Source: Mucilaginibacter ginsenosidivorans (GTDB lineage Bacteria > Bacteroidota > Bacteroidia > Sphingobacteriales > Sphingobacteriaceae). From it: a stretch of DNA of 64,000 nt. The stretch is from NCBI RefSeq assembly GCF_007971025.1, contig NZ_CP042436.1, positions 620,001 through 684,000 on the forward strand. Reading direction: 5' to 3'. The position numbers and the translations under genes were made by a program. The notes under the pieces were generated by a model that had not been told where the DNA came from, made no database searches, and worked only from the letters and a program-made list of their open reading frames with translations. This document shows, piece after piece, positions 59,498 to 64,000 of this stretch; position 1 is the first letter of the stretch; every line of letters starts with the position of its first letter.

Positions 59498-61279
59498 ATG
59501 CTTACTGATCTTCTTGCGGCGCTTAACGACTGTGTCTGGGCCTTTGATGAAACTACGCAAAACTACCTGTTTATCAGTCCAAGTGTGCATACCATCCTGG
59601 AGTACTCATCAAAAGATATCGGGCAGAATAAAGATTTCTGGAATAAGGTTATTGATCCGCGCGACCATGATGAAGTAATTGAAAAGATCAATAAAGCTAC
59701 CACTGACGAATGGCTCGACCTTACTTACCGGGCAATTACCAAAAGCGGCAAGATCAAGTGGATAAATCACAAACGCAGGCATCTGAGCGACAGCTCAAAC
59801 GGGCATGATGTGATCCTGAATGTGATCAAAGACATTTCGGACCAAAAGGCCATCAATTACAGGATGCAGGATTCGCTGGGCGATTTTAACATCCTGTTTA
59901 ATGACAACCCTACGCCCATGTGGATATACGAATTACCCACATTGCGTATATTAAAGGTTAACGCTTCGGCAACACGCCATTATGGGTACAGCGAGCAGGA
60001 ATTCCTGAGCATGACCATACGCGATATACGCCCGCGGTTCGACTTGGCAAAATTCAACGAATACCTATACAAAAAAGGCATACCAGAAAGCAGGCTCGAC
60101 GGCTTTAACAGTGCGGGGGTATGGCGTCACCAGAATAAAAAAGGCGATATACTTTACGCTGAAGTTACCGGCCACGAGATAAAATATGATAACCACAGCT
60201 GCAGGGTGATTATTGCCCTTGATGTTACTGAAAAAGTAACGCAACAGGAGGAAATGAAACGCCGCGAACAGTTCCTGACCTCGCTGATAGATTCCCAAAC
60301 CAATTTCCTTTTAAGGATAGATACGTCCGGTATCATCACGTTCGCCAACAGGCAATTTTTGAAATTATTAGGTTATAAAAAATCCGAGATCATCAATAAG
60401 CATTTCTCCGTAATTACACCAGTAAGCGATATAAAACTTTGTGAGGATGCGCTGAAAAGTTGCATCAAAAACCCAGGAAAGGTCATCAGGCTGGAACATG
60501 GTAAGCTTGATAAAGAAGGAAAAGTGCACCAAACCAAATGGGAGTTTATATCGATAACCGGCAATGACGGCGAAGTAACCGATATACAAGGCGTGGGGCA
60601 AGACCTGACGCCGGTATCAGAAATTGAAGTTAATGCCCAAAAAGCGGCCGAAGAAACAGCCTGGACCAAAAATAACCTCGAGGCGCTTATCAACAACACC
60701 GAAAACTTTATCTGGTCGATAAACCGGGATGGCCGGTACGTGTATATGAACACCGCTTATCGTAATCGCATTAACGATACTATGGGTATAATGCCCAAAG
60801 AAGGGGATGATGCATATGTTCACTCGGGCCATACCGAAAAGGTACGCAGCGAGTGGCACCAATATTACGAGCGCGCATTGTCGGGTGAACGATACATAAC
60901 CAGGCATGAAAGCCCTGACCGGCAAAGTGGCAAAATCTCTTTTTTTGAAGTAAGTTTCAACCCCATTTATAAACAGGCCAAGGACGAGATAATTGGCGTG
61001 GGTTGCTTTGCCAGGGATATAACCGAAATGTTAAGAACCGAGGAGGCACTGCTTGACCAAAATGAGCGTTTGAGAAACATCGCTTCGCTTAGCTCGCACG
61101 AATTGCGCCGCCCGGTTGCCAGCATGCTTGGGTTAATGAATATTATGGATTATGAGAACTTCAGCAATCCCGAGAACGAGCAAATTATCAAGCATTTGTT
61201 CACCGTCACCCAGGAAATAGACGAGGTTATCCGCCTGATCGTTAATAAAACGTTTATCGACAATAAGTTTTCGTTATAG
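59498..61279 (+). CDS. PAS-domain sensor protein with HisKA domain but no ATPase domain
   Basis: The 593-residue protein has four PAS domains (about 5-125, 130-250, 265-385, 395-515), each followed by a PAC-like segment such as VILNVIKDISDQK or IIALDVTEK. It then has one HisKA dimerisation helix pair with the phosphoacceptor His534 in LSSHELRRPVASMLGL. Only 59 residues follow, and no N, G1, F or G2 box of a HATPase domain is present. It may be phosphorylated by another kinase, or may act only as a sensor dimer. The end overlaps the convergent pfkA end by six bases; no frame continuation is seen. Confidence 0.88.
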   Translation: MLTDLLAALNDCVWAFDETTQNYLFISPSVHTILEYSSKDIGQNKDFWNKVIDPRDHDEVIEKINKATTDEWLDLTYRAITKSGKIKWINHKRRHLSDSSNGHDVILNVIKDISDQKAINYRMQDSLGDFNILFNDNPTPMWIYELPTLRILKVNASATRHYGYSEQEFLSMTIRDIRPRFDLAKFNEYLYKKGIPESRLDGFNSAGVWRHQNKKGDILYAEVTGHEIKYDNHSCRVIIALDVTEKVTQQEEMKRREQFLTSLIDSQTNFLLRIDTSGIITFANRQFLKLLGYKKSEIINKHFSVITPVSDIKLCEDALKSCIKNPGKVIRLEHGKLDKEGKVHQTKWEFISITGNDGEVTDIQGVGQDLTPVSEIEVNAQKAAEETAWTKNNLEALINNTENFIWSINRDGRYVYMNTAYRNRINDTMGIMPKEGDDAYVHSGHTEKVRSEWHQYYERALSGERYITRHESPDRQSGKISFFEVSFNPIYKQAKDEIIGVGCFARDITEMLRTEEALLDQNERLRNIASLSSHELRRPVASMLGLMNIMDYENFSNPENEQIIKHLFTVTQEIDEVIRLIVNKTFIDNKFSL

Positions 61280-62254
61280 CGAAAGCATTTCTACTATACG
61301 GAGCAGGCTCGGGTCGATCTCGCTATTATGTTTGATAGCCCGTTCAAACGGCGTAAATACAACGTTGTTGTTAATAATGCCTGCCATATCGCATTTATAG
61401 CCTTCAAGCAAGGCTTCAACGGCTGCAGCGCCCAGCCGGCACGCCAATACCCTGTCCATACAAGTAGGGCTTCCACCACGTTGAATATGCCCCAATATAG
61501 AAACGCGTGTATCCAAATGAGGGAATTTTTCTTTTACCTGGCGGCCTATTTCAAAAGCTCCGCCTTCTTCGCCTTCACATTCGGACACGATCACAATGCG
61601 CGATGTTTTATTCTTACGGCCGTTTTCGAGGCGGTCGAACAACTTGTCCACGCCGATGTTGGCATCAGGTATAATAATGCCTTCGGCCCCTGTTGCCATA
61701 CCCGTACGCCAGGCTATCATTCCCGAATCACGGCCCATTACTTCCACAATAAAAAGGCGATCGTGAGACTCGGCGGTATCACGTATCTTATCAACCGCAT
61801 TAATAACCGTATTGATGGCTGTATCGTATCCTATCGTAAAATCAGTGCCTACAAGGTCGTTATCTATCGTTCCGGGCAAACCGATAACCGGGATACCAAA
61901 TTCTTCATTAAATGCTTTAGCTCCGCGAAATGTGCCGTCGCCGCCTATAGCTATCAGCGCGTCTACATTAAACTTCTTTACCTGTTCGTAAGCGGCCTGG
62001 CGCCCTTCGGGCCTGCGGAACTGCGCACTGCGTGCTGTTTTTAGAATTGTTCCGCCACGCTGCATGATATTGGATACCGATCTTCGTCCCATCGGGAAAA
62101 AATCGCCGTTTATCATTCCTTCGTATCCGCGGCGGATACCCGTAACTTCAACATCGTGAAACAAAGCAGTGCGAATCACCGCACGGATGGCGGCGTTCAT
62201 ACCAGGGGCATCGCCGCCTGAAGTAAAAAGTCCGATATTCTTTATTTGGGCCAT
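61274..62254 (-). CDS. pfkA: ATP-dependent 6-phosphofructokinase
   Basis: The 326-residue glycolytic enzyme phosphorylates fructose 6-phosphate. It has the ATP site LFTSGGDAPGMNAAIRA, ALIAIGGDGTFRG, the catalytic IDNDL (GLPGTIDNDLVGTD), EVMGRDSGMIAWRTG, and the fructose-binding LGHIQRGGSPTCMDR. Length is typical of the short bacterial type. It overlaps the end of the PAS gene by six bases on the opposite strand. No regulatory element was found. Confidence 0.97.
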   Translation of the reverse strand: MAQIKNIGLFTSGGDAPGMNAAIRAVIRTALFHDVEVTGIRRGYEGMINGDFFPMGRRSVSNIMQRGGTILKTARSAQFRRPEGRQAAYEQVKKFNVDALIAIGGDGTFRGAKAFNEEFGIPVIGLPGTIDNDLVGTDFTIGYDTAINTVINAVDKIRDTAESHDRLFIVEVMGRDSGMIAWRTGMATGAEGIIIPDANIGVDKLFDRLENGRKNKTSRIVIVSECEGEEGGAFEIGRQVKEKFPHLDTRVSILGHIQRGGSPTCMDRVLACRLGAAAVEALLEGYKCDMAGIINNNVVFTPFERAIKHNSEIDPSLLRIVEMLSL

Positions 62255-62373
62255 TGCATTACGACAGGTTCACACCCGTCCGAAATAAGTAAACGCTAAT
62301 ATTAATTCAGTCGTATTTGATGGTGTTGTTTAAACACTATCAATTATGCCGCGAATTTACATTAATTTTTGAC

Positions 62374-64000
62374 TCAATGCGCAGTTTTATAAGCAGCAAT
62401 CCCGCTATCAAGGAATTTTATGTAATTATCCACGCTGTAATTGGCTCCCTGCGGAGGAATAAGCACGTTACCCTGGCTATCGGTAATTACATAAAATGGT
62501 TGGGAATTCGTTTCAAACTTTGAGGCTTCGTAATCGCTGTTTTTCGCCCCTATACTGGTGATATGTTTTCCGCTGAATGATGAGGTATATTGATCGGCTG
62601 CCGGGAGTTCGCTTTTTTCATCGACATATAATTCCAGTAGTACAAAATCGTTTTGCATACGTTTGCGTACCTCCGCGTCAGACCATACACTATTTTCCAT
62701 TTTACGGCAATTGGGGCAATTCCATCCGGTAAAGTCTATCAAAACTGGCTTTTTCAATTCTTTTGAAACCTGTAACGCCTGCTCATAATCATACCATTCG
62801 TTCAATCCGGCATGCTTACCCCTGCTAAACATATCTTCATACTTCTTTTCTTTAATGGACACATTTTGTACAGGTGCAGAAGAGGACGTGTTAATTCTCG
62901 AAAGGTCAAAATCCTGCGTTGCCGGCGGAGGTAAAAATCCGCTGATAACTTTCAAAGGGGCTCCCCATAATCCGGGTATCATATATACTACAAACGAAAA
63001 CACGATGATCGCAACAAATGTCCTTGGCACCGATAGGTAAGACAAATCGCTGTCGTGCGAAAATTTAAGTTTCCCAATAAGATAGAGCCCCATCAGCAGG
63101 CCAATGGCTATCCATAAAGACAGGAACACCTCCCTGTCGAACCAATTCCAGTGATAAGCCAGGTCGACATTGGAAAGGAATTTCATAGCAAACGCCAGTT
63201 CAAGGAAACCAAGCACTACTTTTATGCTATTGAGCCACCCGCCTGATTTTGGCAAGCTTTTCAGCATAGACGGGAACAGCGCAAACAAAGTAAAAGGCAG
63301 CGCCAGGGCCAGTGAAAAGCCAAACATACCAACCGCGGGACCTAAGCGATCGCCTTTCGAAGCAGCGTCCACCAGCAATGAGCCAATTATTGGCCCGGTA
63401 CATGAAAAAGACACAACAACCAGGGTGGCTGCCATAAAGAATATTCCTATAATGCCTCCTTTGTCCGAATTCTGGTCAAGTTTATTTGCAAGGGAGCTTG
63501 GAAGTGTGAGCTCAAATGCCCCCAGGAATGATATTCCGAAGACTACAAGCAGCAAAAAGAAGAATATATTGAATATTCCGTTTGTTGCGAGTGCATTAAG
63601 GGCATCGGAACCAAAAAGCAGCGTAATGATCAGTCCCAGGGCTACGTAAATAACAATAATGGATAAGCCGTAAATGGCTGACTGCAATATTCCCCGGGCC
63701 CGGTTACCGCTTTTTTTGGTAAAAAAACTAACCGTCAATGGCAGCAATGGATAAATGCAGGGCATCAGCAAGGCTAAAAAACCGCCCAAAAAGCCCGCTA
63801 TAAATACCTGCCATAAAGTTTTAGGCTTTTCATTGGCCGGGGCATTGTAGCTTTTCGCCGCAGGCTTTACCTTTTCCTGCTGTTGCTTCTTTTTAGCAGC
63901 AGCAATACTATCAGCAGCGGTAGTAATGGTAGTAAACTGAACGTCGCTGCTGGATATTGTATCAGCCGGATCTTTTTGAAACGCGTTTGCACGTTCAGAT
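62374..64000 (-). CDS. DsbD-type thiol:disulfide interchange protein (cut by window edge)
   Basis: The frame runs from a TGA at 62374 to the window edge, at least 542 residues. The first part is a hydrophilic linker rich in Lys, Gln and Ala. Then come about eight membrane spans with the two functional cysteines in LMPCIYPLLPL and SFSCTGPIIG, as in DsbD/CcdA. A C-terminal thioredoxin-like domain (last 150 residues) carries GWNCPNCRKME. Electrons pass from cytoplasmic thioredoxin across the membrane to periplasmic targets. The N-terminal domain lies to the right, outside the window. Confidence 0.92.
   Translation of the reverse strand, partial: SERANAFQKDPADTISSSDVQFTTITTAADSIAAAKKKQQQEKVKPAAKSYNAPANEKPKTLWQVFIAGFLGGFLALLMPCIYPLLPLTVSFFTKKSGNRARGILQSAIYGLSIIVIYVALGLIITLLFGSDALNALATNGIFNIFFFLLLVVFGISFLGAFELTLPSSLANKLDQNSDKGGIIGIFFMAATLVVVSFSCTGPIIGSLLVDAASKGDRLGPAVGMFGFSLALALPFTLFALFPSMLKSLPKSGGWLNSIKVVLGFLELAFAMKFLSNVDLAYHWNWFDREVFLSLWIAIGLLMGLYLIGKLKFSHDSDLSYLSVPRTFVAIIVFSFVVYMIPGLWGAPLKVISGFLPPPATQDFDLSRINTSSSAPVQNVSIKEKKYEDMFSRGKHAGLNEWYDYEQALQVSKELKKPVLIDFTGWNCPNCRKMENSVWSDAEVRKRMQNDFVLLELYVDEKSELPAADQYTSSFSGKHITSIGAKNSDYEASKFETNSQPFYVITDSQGNVLIPPQGANYSVDNYIKFLDSGIAAYKTAH

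Noticed and set aside
1..64000. CRISPR arrays, rRNA genes, or known riboswitches
   Set aside because: No regularly spaced direct repeats of 25-40 bases, no rRNA-like sequence and no conserved riboswitch core were seen on either strand.

Overview
The window looks like chromosomal DNA of a Bacteroidota bacterium of the family Sphingobacteriaceae, most likely Mucilaginibacter or a close relative. The evidence is two SusC-type receptors, a SusD/DUF1735 pair, a hybrid two-component regulator, a bS16 protein with a long acidic tail, and many promoters with the Bacteroidota -7 element TAnnTTTG instead of sigma70 boxes. The genus is an inference from gene style, not from a marker gene.

Layout. 1-13.4 kb is a polysaccharide utilisation locus: a SusC N-terminus cut by the window edge, a hybrid two-component sensor, and glycoside hydrolases of families GH5, GH97, GH2 and (divergent) GH39. 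Together they suggest a galactose- and xylose-containing hemicellulose. 13.4-13.9 kb is gene debris, including the C-terminal end of a glyoxalase-like gene. 13.9-20.8 kb is an accessory block of redox and electrophile genes (SDR, HxlR regulator, azoreductase, OsmC, aldo/keto reductase, three AraC regulators). It is followed by a broken ORF6N gene and a frameshifted tyrosine integrase beside tRNA-Arg(CCU), as in a decayed integrative element.

23.2-49.8 kb is mostly chromosomal: metG, an LD-carboxypeptidase, a SusC-SusD-DUF1735 cluster without enzymes, a PadR/PspC envelope-stress operon, a TonB-dependent receptor, an M14 peptidase, recQ, murF, an amine-oxidase-like flavoprotein, a YugP-type protease, apaG and dus. 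49.8-52.5 kb carries a CPBP protease, a DUF2007 protein, and the phospholipid genes cdsA (frameshifted as read) and psd.

From 52.6 to 58.8 kb the conserved ribosomal cluster rpsP-rimM-trmD-rplS is split by about 3.7 kb. The insert holds a five-gene operon (two related multi-span membrane proteins, a small XRE repressor, a CoA-binding-fold protein and a double VOC protein) headed by three evenly spaced palindromic operators, plus two tiny paralogous single-span membrane proteins. This is the most interesting unexplained system in the window. The right end has a 5'-nucleotidase-like gene, a PAS protein that ends after its HisKA domain, pfkA, and a DsbD-type gene cut by the edge.

Two threads run through the window. 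At least five genes have an exact TAnnTTTG element 3-7 bases before the start codon, implying leaderless mRNAs. Several short dispersed repeat families lie between genes, and some extend into coding sequence (murF, psd, the LD-carboxypeptidase). Two single-base frameshifts lie at G runs, one of them in the essential gene cdsA, so sequencing error must be considered.
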